A model generated the notes under the pieces. That model was not told the DNA's origin. It did not search any database and saw only the letters and a list, made by a program, of their open reading frames with translations. 39,236 bases of DNA from a virus, in the IMG/VR virus record IMGVR_UViG_3300035183_000994, positions 1 through 39,236 of that record. One strand, given 5' to 3'. The translations under genes and the position numbers were made by a program. Below, piece by piece: positions 5,094 to 12,819 of this stretch; the stretch's first letter is position 1; each line of letters opens with the position of its first letter.

Positions 5094-5718
5094 CATTTCC
5101 AAGTATCTGATGAAGATCAGGACCCGCGAGGGCCAGCAGGACTACCTGAAGGTTGCCGGAAGAATTCTGGCCCTCCACAACGCCTACCCGGACGGGGGCT
5201 TCGCGATCGAACTCTCGGTCGTGGAGCTTTCCGATGACCGGGCGACATTCATTGCCACCGTTCGCCTCCCGAATGGAACGGTGACGCAAAACGCCGGCTC
5301 CGAAACGCGGGGGGACTTCAACGACTTCATCGAGAAGGCGGCCACCAAGGCAATCGGCCGCGCGCTGGCCAGCGCCGGCTTCGGAACCGAGTACGCTCTG
5401 GCCGACTTCGATATCGGCGAGGGCGAAGAGCGGAAAGATTCCGACATGCCGCGCGTGGTCGATGCGCCGGTTCCCTCCAAGCCTGCGTCGACACGCCCGG
5501 ACAATCTGGCGACCGGCAAACAGATCGGCCTCATTCGCGGGCTGGCTCGCGAGAATGGCCTTTCTGAGGAAGACCTGAATGCCTGGGCGCTGCGCACGCA
5601 CGGCGTCACATCGATCTGGAATCTGGAGCGCGCCCAAGCAAGCGCCCTGATCGACCTGATCAAGGTCAAGGACCCGACATTGTTCGTCAAGGAGGATGAT
5701 GACGATGTGCCCTTCTGA
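5086..5718 (+). CDS. Phage ssDNA-binding/annealing-like protein with SSB-type tail
   Basis: 210 residues. The N-terminal half contains a motif seen in phage Rad52/Erf-like or ssDNA-binding proteins: a beta-rich stretch, then EKAATKAIGRALASAGFGTEY (two lines of the motif: EKAATKAIG and RALASAGFGTEY). A helical domain near residues 140-195 (KQIGLIRGLARENGLSEEDL and following) resembles the C-terminal module of similar phage proteins. The end is DDDDVPF, the acidic Pro-Phe tip by which bacterial SSB recruits replication and repair proteins. It likely coats or anneals single strands during replication and recombination, together with RusA and DnaB further down. It overlaps the VWA gene by 8 bases and has AGGAGA just upstream. 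Family assignment is by motif only. Confidence 0.7.
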   Translation: MFDISKYLMKIRTREGQQDYLKVAGRILALHNAYPDGGFAIELSVVELSDDRATFIATVRLPNGTVTQNAGSETRGDFNDFIEKAATKAIGRALASAGFGTEYALADFDIGEGEERKDSDMPRVVDAPVPSKPASTRPDNLATGKQIGLIRGLARENGLSEEDLNAWALRTHGVTSIWNLERAQASALIDLIKVKDPTLFVKEDDDDVPF

Positions 5719-5938
5719 GCCTGTCACCAAGGAGCGGCTGGAGAGGCTTCTCTCCAACCGCTCCGGCCGACCTCCAATCTCTCCGGATGGTGAAGAGTCT
5801 CGCTTCGTCTCGTTCCGCATCTCCGAGACCGAGGCGATTCTCTGGAAGATGGAGGCGGCTGCGCGCGAAATGTCTCTCTCCGATTTTATTCGTTCTTCGG
5901 TGCGGCGGAGGATCGCCATTGACCGAGGAAACGCCTGA
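5705..5938 (+). CDS. Ribbon-helix-helix-like small protein (77 aa)
   Basis: I chose ATG at 5705 because AGGAGG (5690-5695) is nine bases upstream; ATGs at 5696 and 5699 are too close. Near residues 33-74 the sequence runs RFVSFRIS, then a charged helix and LSDFIRSSVRRRI. That is the strand-helix-helix pattern of small ribbon-helix-helix DNA-binding proteins such as MobC or CopG-type repressors. It probably binds DNA as a dimer, either as a regulator or as an accessory replication factor. It overlaps the gene before it by 14 bases and the gene after it by 20 bases, so translation of all three is coupled. Confidence 0.6.
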   Translation: MCPSEPVTKERLERLLSNRSGRPPISPDGEESRFVSFRISETEAILWKMEAAAREMSLSDFIRSSVRRRIAIDRGNA

Positions 5939-6437
5939 ACTCTGGATCAACCGGGATGCCAAGATCATCCTGGATGCGAATGCGCTCCGGCGTCTGGAGA
6001 TGCACGGCATTACTGCGCCGAAGCGCGTCAACGTCATCCGGGATGAAATGCTCCGGCGGGCGATCGTCGTCGCCTGCCGACTTCCAGCAACGACCCCCAT
6101 CTCCCGAATTCGGGAGATGGGGAAGTCGGGCCTGGAATCGCTTGGCGTCAGCCTGGTCTATCATCGCCACATCGACCCGCGCAACGACACGGTAGTCGTC
6201 TACCGCGTCAATGAGGGGCGCAGAGAGAGGGCGCTCTTCTGGGTCAAGACGCCCGTGGCGCTGATCGACCCTGGCGGCCATCCGCTCGAACGGAAGAAAG
6301 GAGAGATTCCCCATGTCACCGTAACTATTCCCTACGGGGGCGACCCGGAGATTCTTTACTGGATGCGCGAGAAAGACTGGACCGGTGGCTGGAAGGAAGA
6401 AAGGCCGGAGGTAGATCATGCTGAGCACGAGAAATAG
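5919..6437 (+). CDS. Unknown protein, 172 aa
   Basis: The frame is open further upstream, but TTG at 5919 is the likely start: GGAGG (5907-5911) is seven bases away and the upstream part would only shadow the previous gene. The protein is 172 residues, mixed alpha/beta, rich in Arg, and acidic at its end. No family is recognised and there is no membrane segment. An exact 28-nt palindrome (6095-6122) and an outer stem (6078-6086/6121-6129) lie in its middle. It sits in a tightly overlapping block of small early genes between the ssDNA-binding protein and a predicted DNA-binding protein. Confidence 0.65.
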   Translation: MTEETPELWINRDAKIILDANALRRLEMHGITAPKRVNVIRDEMLRRAIVVACRLPATTPISRIREMGKSGLESLGVSLVYHRHIDPRNDTVVVYRVNEGRRERALFWVKTPVALIDPGGHPLERKKGEIPHVTVTIPYGGDPEILYWMREKDWTGGWKEERPEVDHAEHEK

Positions 6438-6777
6438 GGATGAGATGGTCGAGTGGCGCGAACACTGGCGTCGTGCAGCGGCACTGGTCGACCAGATCAT
6501 CAGCCGCTGCGATATCGACCCGGATTATGGTTCCTACGTCGAGTCTCGCCTCAAGGTCGTCAGGGTTGACAGCGCCATTCGCAACGGCGGAATCCTCTCG
6601 CCGTCCGAGTGGGAAGAGGCAGTGTCGGAGCTTTCCGACTCCATCCTGAGGTACAGAAGTGACCTCCTCAAGCAATCAGCCACAGAAAAGCTCGCCGACC
6701 TCGGCTTCCGCGATCCAGCGGATGCCGTCACCTATGTCCAGGCAAGAAAGAATCAAGCGCCTGGAGGAACGCCTTAA
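6418..6777 (+). CDS. Unknown protein, 119 aa
   Basis: ATG at 6418 follows GGAGGT (6407-6412) by five bases and overlaps the previous stop by 20 bases. The product is 119 residues, almost all predicted helix, with WREHWRRAAALVD near the N-terminus and a polar C-terminus. No family, signal or membrane segment is seen. Position and overlap place it in the early operon. Confidence 0.7.
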   Translation: MLSTRNRDEMVEWREHWRRAAALVDQIISRCDIDPDYGSYVESRLKVVRVDSAIRNGGILSPSEWEEAVSELSDSILRYRSDLLKQSATEKLADLGFRDPADAVTYVQARKNQAPGGTP

Positions 6778-6949
6778 GCGCGGTCTGGAATACCTCGACG
6801 CCCACCCGGAAAGTGAGGCGAACGAGGATCGTGCCTATCAGTTGTGGATTGCTCTCCTCAAGGAGTATGAAGCGCTGATGAGGGAAGAGTATGCGGATCA
6901 GCGTCGAAGGGGTTCCGTTCGGACCTCTAGTCAGGATTCTGGCGCTTGA
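6734..6949 (+). CDS. Small helical protein, 71 aa
   Basis: ATG at 6734 is taken as the start; upstream codons of the open frame only shadow the previous gene. The peptide begins MSRQERIKRLEERLKRGLEY, a strongly charged helix suited to a coiled coil or to nucleic-acid contact, and continues with a second helix and a Ser/Arg tail. It overlaps the genes on both sides (44 and 59 bases). No clear ribosome binding site is visible, so it may depend on coupling. Function unknown. Confidence 0.55.
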   Translation: MSRQERIKRLEERLKRGLEYLDAHPESEANEDRAYQLWIALLKEYEALMREEYADQRRRGSVRTSSQDSGA

Positions 6950-7265
6950 GCGCGGCCTGAAGATTGCCGATCTGGCCCGGATGATCGGCATGGACAAATC
7001 ATCGATCTTCAGGGCGGTCATGAACCCATCGCGCAAGCAACACCGGCCACCGTCCCTGAAGATGTTGCTGGGGATCGACCAGGCGCTCAATGCCATCAAG
7101 CCGCTCTCCCCAGAAGAGCGGACGCTGCTGTTCTTGAAGGGCGGCTACCTGCCGCCCTTCGAGAACAGGATCGTCTACTCGAAGGACAACGCGGTCTACG
7201 TTTCGTTCCATCTCGACCGCCCGCTGCGGAAGGAGGTCAACAGTGAGCCCATCGGCTTCGCATGA
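6891..7265 (+). CDS. HTH DNA-binding protein, probable regulator
   Basis: 124 residues. A helix-turn-helix of the Xre/Cro type is visible near residues 24-46 (IADLARMIGMDKSSIFRAVM), followed by a helical part ending in LFLKGGYLPP. Proteins of this shape act as dimeric repressors or switch regulators, so it may control early or late transcription, perhaps together with the sigma factor at 9874. No integrase is present, so a lysogeny switch is not implied. The ATG at 6891 is preceded closely by GGAAGAG. It overlaps the genes on both sides. Confidence 0.7.
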   Translation: MRISVEGVPFGPLVRILALERGLKIADLARMIGMDKSSIFRAVMNPSRKQHRPPSLKMLLGIDQALNAIKPLSPEERTLLFLKGGYLPPFENRIVYSKDNAVYVSFHLDRPLRKEVNSEPIGFA

Positions 7266-7977
7266 TGGACCATCGTTCGATGAATTCCTATCAGGGCTTG
7301 CCAAGAAGAAGGAGGACACACAGCGCGTCCTGAAGGAGATCAAGTTCAACGCAACAAAAGTCATCTCCAACATCATCAAGGAAAACATCGACAGCCAGGG
7401 CGATGCGGCTGACATCCGCATCGCCCTGCTCCTGTCGCAACTCGGCCGGCAGTTCGTCTTGTACGCCGGCAAAGTCTCGCCGCCAAAGGACGATAATCAG
7501 CGCAAGGGCTACGCGCTTGTCTCCGAGCGCATCGACGCATCGATCGATGCCGTCAAGAGACTTGCGAAGATGGTGCCCGTGCAGACGCACTTCATTCTCG
7601 ACATGGAGATCGAGGATGCCAGCGAGGAAGCCAGCATCCGCGACTTTGCCCTGTCGGTCCTTGGCGACGTCGTGAGGCGCTACCTAGAGCGCGAGAACCA
7701 CGAACAGCGAGCCAGGCGCTACAGCGCTGCGCTCATGTGCACCGTCTTCCTGGCGATGTTCATCATCGATGAAGAGCCCAATGTGACATCATCGCTGATG
7801 GCGGCGACATTCACGCTCGGTATGGCGGCAGCGCTGCTGTCGATGGCCGCCGATCACGGACACATCCAGTCCGAGCCAGCGCGCGAGCTAGCACGCCAGG
7901 CCGCAGGTATGGTCGCCGAATCCTCCCTCCATCTCTCGATGGTCGTCAGAGCGACCCAGCAAAATGGGAAGCTATGA
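7243..7977 (+). CDS. Unknown protein with hydrophobic C-terminal segments, 244 aa
   Basis: GTG at 7243 has AGGAGGT (7231-7237) five bases upstream, a good site. Residues 1-155 are helical and charged. Two hydrophobic stretches follow, about 161-175 (SAALMCTVFLAMFII) and 184-203 (SLMAATFTLGMAAALLS), separated by an acidic turn; the rest is helical. The pair could be a membrane hairpin, which would put the charged part on one side of the membrane, or a buried core of helices. There is no known domain. It overlaps its neighbours by 23 and 14 bases. Confidence 0.65.
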   Translation: MSPSASHDGPSFDEFLSGLAKKKEDTQRVLKEIKFNATKVISNIIKENIDSQGDAADIRIALLLSQLGRQFVLYAGKVSPPKDDNQRKGYALVSERIDASIDAVKRLAKMVPVQTHFILDMEIEDASEEASIRDFALSVLGDVVRRYLERENHEQRARRYSAALMCTVFLAMFIIDEEPNVTSSLMAATFTLGMAAALLSMAADHGHIQSEPARELARQAAGMVAESSLHLSMVVRATQQNGKL

Positions 7978-8425
7978 CGATGCGGTACATTTCCTGGCCG
8001 GGATTGCTGACCGGCGCGCGCAGCAATCCCGGTATGTCAGGCCGGAACCTCCGCCACCGCCTGACGAACAGGAAATCGAACGCATAACAGCGGCTCTTGC
8101 CGAACTTCGCGAGCGCGGTGATTACGGCGGGATAGAGTCGATCGACCCGGCCAGCCTGGCAGCATGGATGGCGCTCGAACCAGATAATGAGCTAGCCACA
8201 TGGGCAGCTACTGCGATTCGCATCGCACTAGAGCGCGTCTTCCTGGTGCCAACGACCGCTGGCTGGCTTCCGTACGGATCGCTGACTGGCGGAGAGGCCG
8301 AGCCACTCATCATCATTGGGCGGAGGTCCGATGGAACTTTCGTCATCGGGTTCAAGGCGAGCCGTGATGGCGAGAGTATTGTCCTTCACGAGAACGATCC
8401 ATTAAGGAGGGATCGCAATGTTTGA
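7964..8425 (+). CDS. Unknown protein, 153 aa
   Basis: ATG at 7964 overlaps the previous gene by 14 bases; no strong ribosome binding site is seen, so coupling is likely. A short helical N-terminus is joined by a proline-rich linker (about residues 28-33) to a domain with helices and then beta strands (residues 100-145). No family is recognised. The next gene starts within its last eight bases. Confidence 0.65.
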   Translation: MGSYDDAVHFLAGIADRRAQQSRYVRPEPPPPPDEQEIERITAALAELRERGDYGGIESIDPASLAAWMALEPDNELATWAATAIRIALERVFLVPTTAGWLPYGSLTGGEAEPLIIIGRRSDGTFVIGFKASRDGESIVLHENDPLRRDRNV

Positions 8426-8732
8426 TCCGGAAAATCATGAGCAGTTCGAAATCGTCCAGACCGGAGAAGGACCCGGCGTCTACATGGAGTTGCCCGACCT
8501 GAAGTACGTGAACCACTCCGGCGAAGAGAGGAAAGCACACTGCATGCTGATCTTCCCGGTCGAGACATCGCTGATGGCCATCGCCTCCCAGTCCACCGGC
8601 AATAACATCACGCGTTCGGCCATCGTCATCCCGATCTCCCAGTGGGAGACGCTGCGCGATGCGATCGACGAGCGCATCGGCTTCCTGCGCGAGTATGCCA
8701 AGAAGTACCGCGAGGATAAGAAGAATGGCTGA
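8418..8732 (+). CDS. Unknown protein, 104 aa
   Basis: ATG at 8418 follows AAGGAGG (8404-8410) by seven bases. It is a small alpha/beta protein with strands CMLIFPV and SAIVIPI and a charged C-terminal helix ending KKYREDKKNG. The next gene product has a comparable pattern of strands (FMVTAHI, QTIVLPV, then a Trp and a helix), so the two may be distant paralogues; the resemblance is weak. Function unknown. Confidence 0.7.
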   Translation: MFDPENHEQFEIVQTGEGPGVYMELPDLKYVNHSGEERKAHCMLIFPVETSLMAIASQSTGNNITRSAIVIPISQWETLRDAIDERIGFLREYAKKYREDKKNG

Positions 8733-8991
8733 CTGGAACCCGGAGATGAACGTCGATGCCAAGCGCCTTGCCAGGGTGCTCTATGACATGCGATTGACCG
8801 GACCAATCGCTGTCCGCTACTCGATCTCCTTCTTCGAGGACAACCACGACGTGTTCATGGTCACTGCCCACATCGACAAGGACGGCAAGAACCTGCTAGA
8901 GCAGACCATCGTCCTACCCGTCGTTGGCTGGCAGGATATCGTGAACCACGGCTTCAAGCTTGCCGATCTCGACAGAGACCGGCGTTCCTGA
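8725..8991 (+). CDS. Unknown protein, 88 aa
   Basis: ATG at 8725 overlaps the previous stop (ATGGCTGA), a usual sign of coupling. The AGGATAAGAAG before it is a weak ribosome binding site. The 88 residues form a small alpha/beta protein that resembles its left neighbour in strand order (see that entry). No catalytic motif or family is recognised. Confidence 0.65.
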   Translation: MADWNPEMNVDAKRLARVLYDMRLTGPIAVRYSISFFEDNHDVFMVTAHIDKDGKNLLEQTIVLPVVGWQDIVNHGFKLADLDRDRRS

Positions 8992-9006
8992 ATGACGGAA
9001 TAGGCC

Positions 9007-9414
9007 ATGGGGAACCGGATTGTCATCGCCACCGGCATCATCCCGATGCCACCGTCGATCAACCACGCCTACATTCGCTCCGTGAATGGCGTGTTCAATA
9101 CCAAGGAAATCCGCCAGTGGCGCGATGAGGCGTACTTCTCCTGGATCGCCACGGGAACGGTGCCTGACAAGAAGGTTCCCCCCAAGACCTCATGGGGATG
9201 GAGCGCCTCCTTCCGTATGAGCGGAAGGAGGCGCGACATGGACAACTGCTACAAATCGATCCAGGACCTCATCGCTGCGGTCATCGGTGCCGACGATCGG
9301 TACTGCGATGAGGATTACCACCGGAAGGTCGTCTCTCCCAAATACAAGAATGATGTAGAGATCACCGTCTACATCATTGGAGATGAAGATGAGAAAGAAG
9401 CGGGTCGATCTTAA
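9007..9414 (+). CDS. rusA: RusA-like Holliday junction resolvase
   Basis: 135 residues, the usual size for RusA. The N-terminal strand IPMPPSINHAY is typical of the family. The catalytic motif RRRDMDNCYKSIQDLI (residues 74-89) supplies Asp 77, Asp 79, Lys 83 and Asp 87, and the second acidic cluster GADDRYCDED follows at 94-103. RusA dimers resolve four-way junctions with Mg2+; in phages they resolve recombination or replication intermediates before packaging. A perfect 13-bp hairpin (9203-9215/9222-9234) lies directly before the catalytic motif. It partners functionally with the annealing protein at 5086 and DnaB at 11292. Confidence 0.88.
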   Translation: MGNRIVIATGIIPMPPSINHAYIRSVNGVFNTKEIRQWRDEAYFSWIATGTVPDKKVPPKTSWGWSASFRMSGRRRDMDNCYKSIQDLIAAVIGADDRYCDEDYHRKVVSPKYKNDVEITVYIIGDEDEKEAGRS

Positions 9415-9877
9415 CGAGCTAGCGCTGGCCATCGCCGGCAAGAAGATCATCGTCTCCCAGGGCGATGCCGTTCCGCTCCACCTGAACAAGGAAGAGCTTG
9501 CCGCCTACGAGGCAGCCGTCAAGAACGGCTACCTCATGACCAGGCACGGCAGAAGGCCGAACCTCTCGAACGCCGTGAAGTACTACTGCGGCGCGACCTT
9601 CAGTCCCTTCATCAAGGCCGTCGAATTGTACGGACCGGACTACGCCGGATCGCACCGCATCTACTACGACCTGATGTGGGCCGACTCATCGCTGACCGTC
9701 TACGATTCCCGGCGCGTGCTCCGTCTCTTCGACGACTACGGCATCGATGACGACCGGGTGATCAACCCGATCTGGGGCGGCATCAGGGTAAAATCCGAGC
9801 ATGCAGAGACGGTGGCCAGGGAACTCCTGTCGATCTGCCGGCACTCGATCAACTCCGGAAGTGGCCTCCGTGCATGA
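9389..9877 (+). CDS. Unknown protein, 162 aa
   Basis: Several starts are in frame (TTG 9377, ATG 9383, ATG 9389). ATG 9389 is preferred because GGAG (9379-9382) is six bases upstream. It overlaps the end of rusA by 26 bases. The protein starts MRKKRVDLNELALAIAGKKI and has a middle part rich in Tyr and Asp. No family is recognised. Its last bases overlap the sigma factor start (ATGA). Confidence 0.65.
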   Translation: MRKKRVDLNELALAIAGKKIIVSQGDAVPLHLNKEELAAYEAAVKNGYLMTRHGRRPNLSNAVKYYCGATFSPFIKAVELYGPDYAGSHRIYYDLMWADSSLTVYDSRRVLRLFDDYGIDDDRVINPIWGGIRVKSEHAETVARELLSICRHSINSGSGLRA

Positions 9878-10473
9878 ACGACGAAGAAATCATGGACGCA
9901 TTGATGCGCGGCGATGAGGAGGCGCTCATCACCTTCATCGATCGCTATCAGTCCAAGATCATCGGCTTCGGTATCCGACAATTCGGCATGTCGAAGGACG
10001 AGGCCGAAGACCTTGCCCAGGAGGTGATCATCAGGATATGGTTCAACGCGAGAAACATGAAGAGCAACAAGAGCCTGTCCGGTCTGGTCAACACGATTGC
10101 GTCGAACTACGCCATCGACCGCTACCGGCGCAGCAAGGTTGCGAACATCGACAGGGAGGCCGATGTCTACCTCAGTCCGGTCCCAGATGCATCTGACCTC
10201 TCTAACCCAGAGGCCGTTGCGATCCGCAACGACGAGAAGAGGAGGGCGTCGATTGCGCTCTATCGGGCGCTATCTTCTATCAACCCATCCTACGCAGACG
10301 CCCTTGTCAGGGCATACATTGACGGCAGCGGCAAGACCCTTGGTACGGTTGCCATGGCGATGGGTATCAACGCCATGACCCTCAAGTCGCGCGTGTTCAG
10401 GGCCAGGGCCGCTGCAAGAAAAGCATTGGAGGGTATCCATGGCAAAGATCGAGCCAATTACTCCACTTCCTAA
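9874..10473 (+). CDS. ECF-like sigma-70 family sigma factor
   Basis: 199 residues with two sigma domains. Region 2 shows the core pattern EAEDLAQEVIIRIW (about residues 43-56) and NYAIDRYRRSK, as in ECF sigma factors, where it binds the polymerase clamp and melts the -10 element. Region 4 near residues 125-190 has a helix-turn-helix (LGTVAMAMGINAMTLKSRVF) for the -35 element. Regions 1 and 3 are absent, as in group 4 sigma factors. A phage sigma would redirect host RNA polymerase to middle or late promoters, here probably those of the minus-strand block. It overlaps the gene before by four bases and the one after by 35. Confidence 0.82.
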   Translation: MNDEEIMDALMRGDEEALITFIDRYQSKIIGFGIRQFGMSKDEAEDLAQEVIIRIWFNARNMKSNKSLSGLVNTIASNYAIDRYRRSKVANIDREADVYLSPVPDASDLSNPEAVAIRNDEKRRASIALYRALSSINPSYADALVRAYIDGSGKTLGTVAMAMGINAMTLKSRVFRARAAARKALEGIHGKDRANYSTS

Positions 10474-10852
10474 CTCACTCGAAGAGGCGGAGATGATGCT
10501 CGACCGCCTCTGGCTCGACATCGAGTCGATCAACGAGCAACTGCGCGATACATCGCGCATCGGCCCGGATGGGAAGAAGATCGACGAGAACGAGTATCTC
10601 GTCTGGTTGCGCCGTGCCCGGACGGCGCTGGTCGTCAAGCGCGCGCAGTATCGCGCCGTGAGGACGTGGATTCGCCAGCACGTGCGGAAGAATGGCACTT
10701 CGCGCCACGAGGCCGTCTCAGCACTTGGCGAACTCTACGACGCCATCATCGACTTCTTCGATCGCAACTCGATCGAGCCGGATAGCCTGCTCTCGGCAGT
10801 GCTCTCCCGGATCGAGGATGTGCTCGAAATCTACGATCCATCGGCGGAGTGA
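10439..10852 (+). CDS. Unknown protein, 137 aa
   Basis: ATG at 10439 lies inside the end of the sigma gene and has GGAGGG six bases upstream. The product is helical and charged throughout, with regions such as EEAEMMLDRLWLDIESINEQL and an Arg-rich middle (RRARTALVVKRAQYRAVRTW). That could suit an accessory DNA-replication or nucleic-acid-binding role, but no family is recognised. It precedes a coiled-coil protein and the replicative helicase in one operon. Confidence 0.7.
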   Translation: MAKIEPITPLPNSLEEAEMMLDRLWLDIESINEQLRDTSRIGPDGKKIDENEYLVWLRRARTALVVKRAQYRAVRTWIRQHVRKNGTSRHEAVSALGELYDAIIDFFDRNSIEPDSLLSAVLSRIEDVLEIYDPSAE

Positions 10853-10858
10853 TCGTCT

Positions 10859-11332
10859 ATGACCGACACGCAGCAGCGCCGCAAGCGCAATACAACGAGT
10901 TGGAAATCGGCCGCTACCGCGCTCCGGCTCGACCTCGATATCGCCCGCAAGCGGATCACCGATCTTGAGATCGAGAATCTCAATCTCAGGGTCGACCTCG
11001 ACAATGCGAAGAACAAGGCGGAGACGATCCTGAACGACCGCACCACGCTCGCGAAAGAACTCCTCATTCGCGCAATGCGCGAGATTGCCGAGCGACACTT
11101 TGGGATGCCGGTCTTCATCGGCATTGGCCAGGCGCTCTGGAGCGATGCCCATGCCAAGGAGCCGGTAGCCCTGAACCGGCACGAGGCGATCCTGCTCAAG
11201 AAGCTTTCGTCCTGGTCCGGCGGATGGTGGACGCTGGAGCCAGGCGAGACCGAGATGAAATTCGTCGATATCGATCGCTGGGTGAAGGACTATGAGCAGT
11301 ACAGCAGGAAACCGGGAGAGTCTGCCACATGA
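10859..11332 (+). CDS. Coiled-coil protein upstream of helicase, 157 aa
   Basis: ATG at 10859. A basic N-terminus (QQRRKRN) leads into a heptad-like helix at about residues 20-66 (LRLDLDIARKRITDLEIENL and following). The C-terminal half is compact, with a Trp-rich patch (SGGWWTLEPGE) and WVKDYEQY. It overlaps the DnaB gene by 41 bases. Position suggests a helicase loader, primase accessory or other replication partner, but no loader or primase motif is seen. Confidence 0.65.
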   Translation: MTDTQQRRKRNTTSWKSAATALRLDLDIARKRITDLEIENLNLRVDLDNAKNKAETILNDRTTLAKELLIRAMREIAERHFGMPVFIGIGQALWSDAHAKEPVALNRHEAILLKKLSSWSGGWWTLEPGETEMKFVDIDRWVKDYEQYSRKPGESAT

Positions 11333-12602
11333 TCACCTGGTAGAACAAGCCCTGCTCGGTAGCCTGCTGATCGACCGCGATGCCATACTCACCGCCTCGA
11401 AGATCGTAAGCGAAGACGACTTCTTCGTTCCATCGCACCGGCTGATCTACGCAGCAATCATCCGGCTGATGAAGCGGCGCGTCCCGCCCGACATCATCAC
11501 GGTCGGCGCGGAGATGCGCCTCCGTCACCCGGCAGCCGGCATCGACGAGGCATACCTTTCGACGCTCACCAGCACGGTCCCGACAGCGGTCCACGCCGAG
11601 CACTACGCGCAGATCATCGCCGGCCTCTCGGCGCGCCGGCGGCTGATCGATACCTCGATCAACGTTGCTACTGTTGCCGGAGACACACGTATCGATCTTG
11701 GCAAGGTCATCCTCGAAACGAAGACCTCTATGGCCAGGATCGAGCGCAAGCTGTCGCAAGATAACTTTGCTAGCATCGCTTCGCTGCGCTCGCGCTGCCT
11801 GCCCTCCGGGCAGCAGCGCGGCGTAGAGAGCGGCATCATCGATCTTGACAACCTGACCGATGGCTTCCATCCGGGAGAACTCATCATCATCGCCGCCCGT
11901 CCCGGCGTCGGCAAGAGCGCGCTTGCAACATCGATCGCGCTCAATGCCGCCATCGCGCAGGGAATGAGCGTCGCCCTCTTCTCGCTGGAGATGTCTGGCG
12001 ATCAGGTGGTGATGCGGATGCTCTCGGTCCTGACCGGCATCCCATCACATCTGATCCGCCGCGGGCAGCTCGATAAGTATCAGTGGTATGCCGTCGCCGA
12101 CGCCTACTACCGGCTCGGACGGCTGCCGATCCTGATCGACGATACCGTGATGATCTCGATCGAGGAGCTTGCCCGGCGCGTGAGCAGCACGGCGTCAAGC
12201 CGGCGCATCGATCTCGTGATCGTCGATTACCTTCAGCTTATCTACGGCTCGAAGCCGGACAACCGCGTCCAAGAACTCGCCGATATCAGCCGCGGACTGA
12301 AGGCCATGGCTCGCGATGCGGGCTGCCCGGTCATCGCACTGAGCCAGCTATCGCGCGGCATAGAGCGGAGGTCCGACCGCACGCCGCGACTGTCGGACCT
12401 CCGCGAGTCCGGCGCGCTCGAACAGGACGCCGATATGGTGATCTTTCTCATGCGGGAGGAGCTATGGGATATAGCAGCACCATCGCGCGGGGTGGCGGAA
12501 TTGTATCTTGCCAAGAACCGGAACGGGCCGATCGGATCGGTCAGCGTCAGGTTCGATCACGGAACGACATCGTTCTTCAACCTGGAGGTAAGCGATGAGT
12601 AG
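11292..12602 (+). CDS. dnaB: Replicative DNA helicase, DnaB family
   Basis: 436 residues, near the normal size for DnaB. The N-terminal domain starts with the typical LPHDHLVEQALLGSLLID. The RecA-like domain has Walker A (ARPGVGKS, about 202-209), the switch LFSLEMS (229-235), Walker B (LVIVDYLQL, Asp 312), the SQLSRG motif and the arginine-finger region KNRNGPIG near the end. It unwinds DNA 5' to 3' as a hexameric ring at the phage replication fork. No primase or DNA polymerase is found in the window, so those are probably supplied by the host. A 13-bp hairpin (12365-12377/12392-12404) lies in its C-terminal third. Confidence 0.95.
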   Translation: MSSTAGNRESLPHDHLVEQALLGSLLIDRDAILTASKIVSEDDFFVPSHRLIYAAIIRLMKRRVPPDIITVGAEMRLRHPAAGIDEAYLSTLTSTVPTAVHAEHYAQIIAGLSARRRLIDTSINVATVAGDTRIDLGKVILETKTSMARIERKLSQDNFASIASLRSRCLPSGQQRGVESGIIDLDNLTDGFHPGELIIIAARPGVGKSALATSIALNAAIAQGMSVALFSLEMSGDQVVMRMLSVLTGIPSHLIRRGQLDKYQWYAVADAYYRLGRLPILIDDTVMISIEELARRVSSTASSRRIDLVIVDYLQLIYGSKPDNRVQELADISRGLKAMARDAGCPVIALSQLSRGIERRSDRTPRLSDLRESGALEQDADMVIFLMREELWDIAAPSRGVAELYLAKNRNGPIGSVSVRFDHGTTSFFNLEVSDE

Positions 12603-12819
12603 GACTGCGCTTGGTCTGACCTATGTCTCGTTTATCCGCAACGGCCTGCGCGAAACGGTGATCGTCGCTGTCGATGATGACGGTACGATCATCAAGGCCA
12701 TGCCGGGCTTCGAGGAGTACGTTGGCAAAGATTTGATCTCGCTGATGAATTGGGCTAGAAAGGTTGGCAAGGGCGTGCGCGTCTCCGACTTCGAGCCGGT
12801 TATTGCAGAGGACGACTGA
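12595..12819 (+). CDS. Small unknown protein after helicase, 74 aa
   Basis: ATG at 12595 lies in the last eight bases of dnaB with GGAGG just upstream, so translation is coupled. The 74 residues include beta strands (TYVSFIRN, TVIVAVDDDG) and a short helix with an acidic end. No family is recognised. It is the last gene of the plus block and overlaps the end of the oppositely transcribed metallophosphoesterase gene by 20 bases. No terminator hairpin is visible at this junction. Confidence 0.7.
   Translation: MSRTALGLTYVSFIRNGLRETVIVAVDDDGTIIKAMPGFEEYVGKDLISLMNWARKVGKGVRVSDFEPVIAEDD

Noticed and set aside
6891-7265. Lysogeny repressor
   Set aside because: An HTH is present, but no integrase, excisionase or divergent cro-like gene is found, so a temperate life cycle is not supported.
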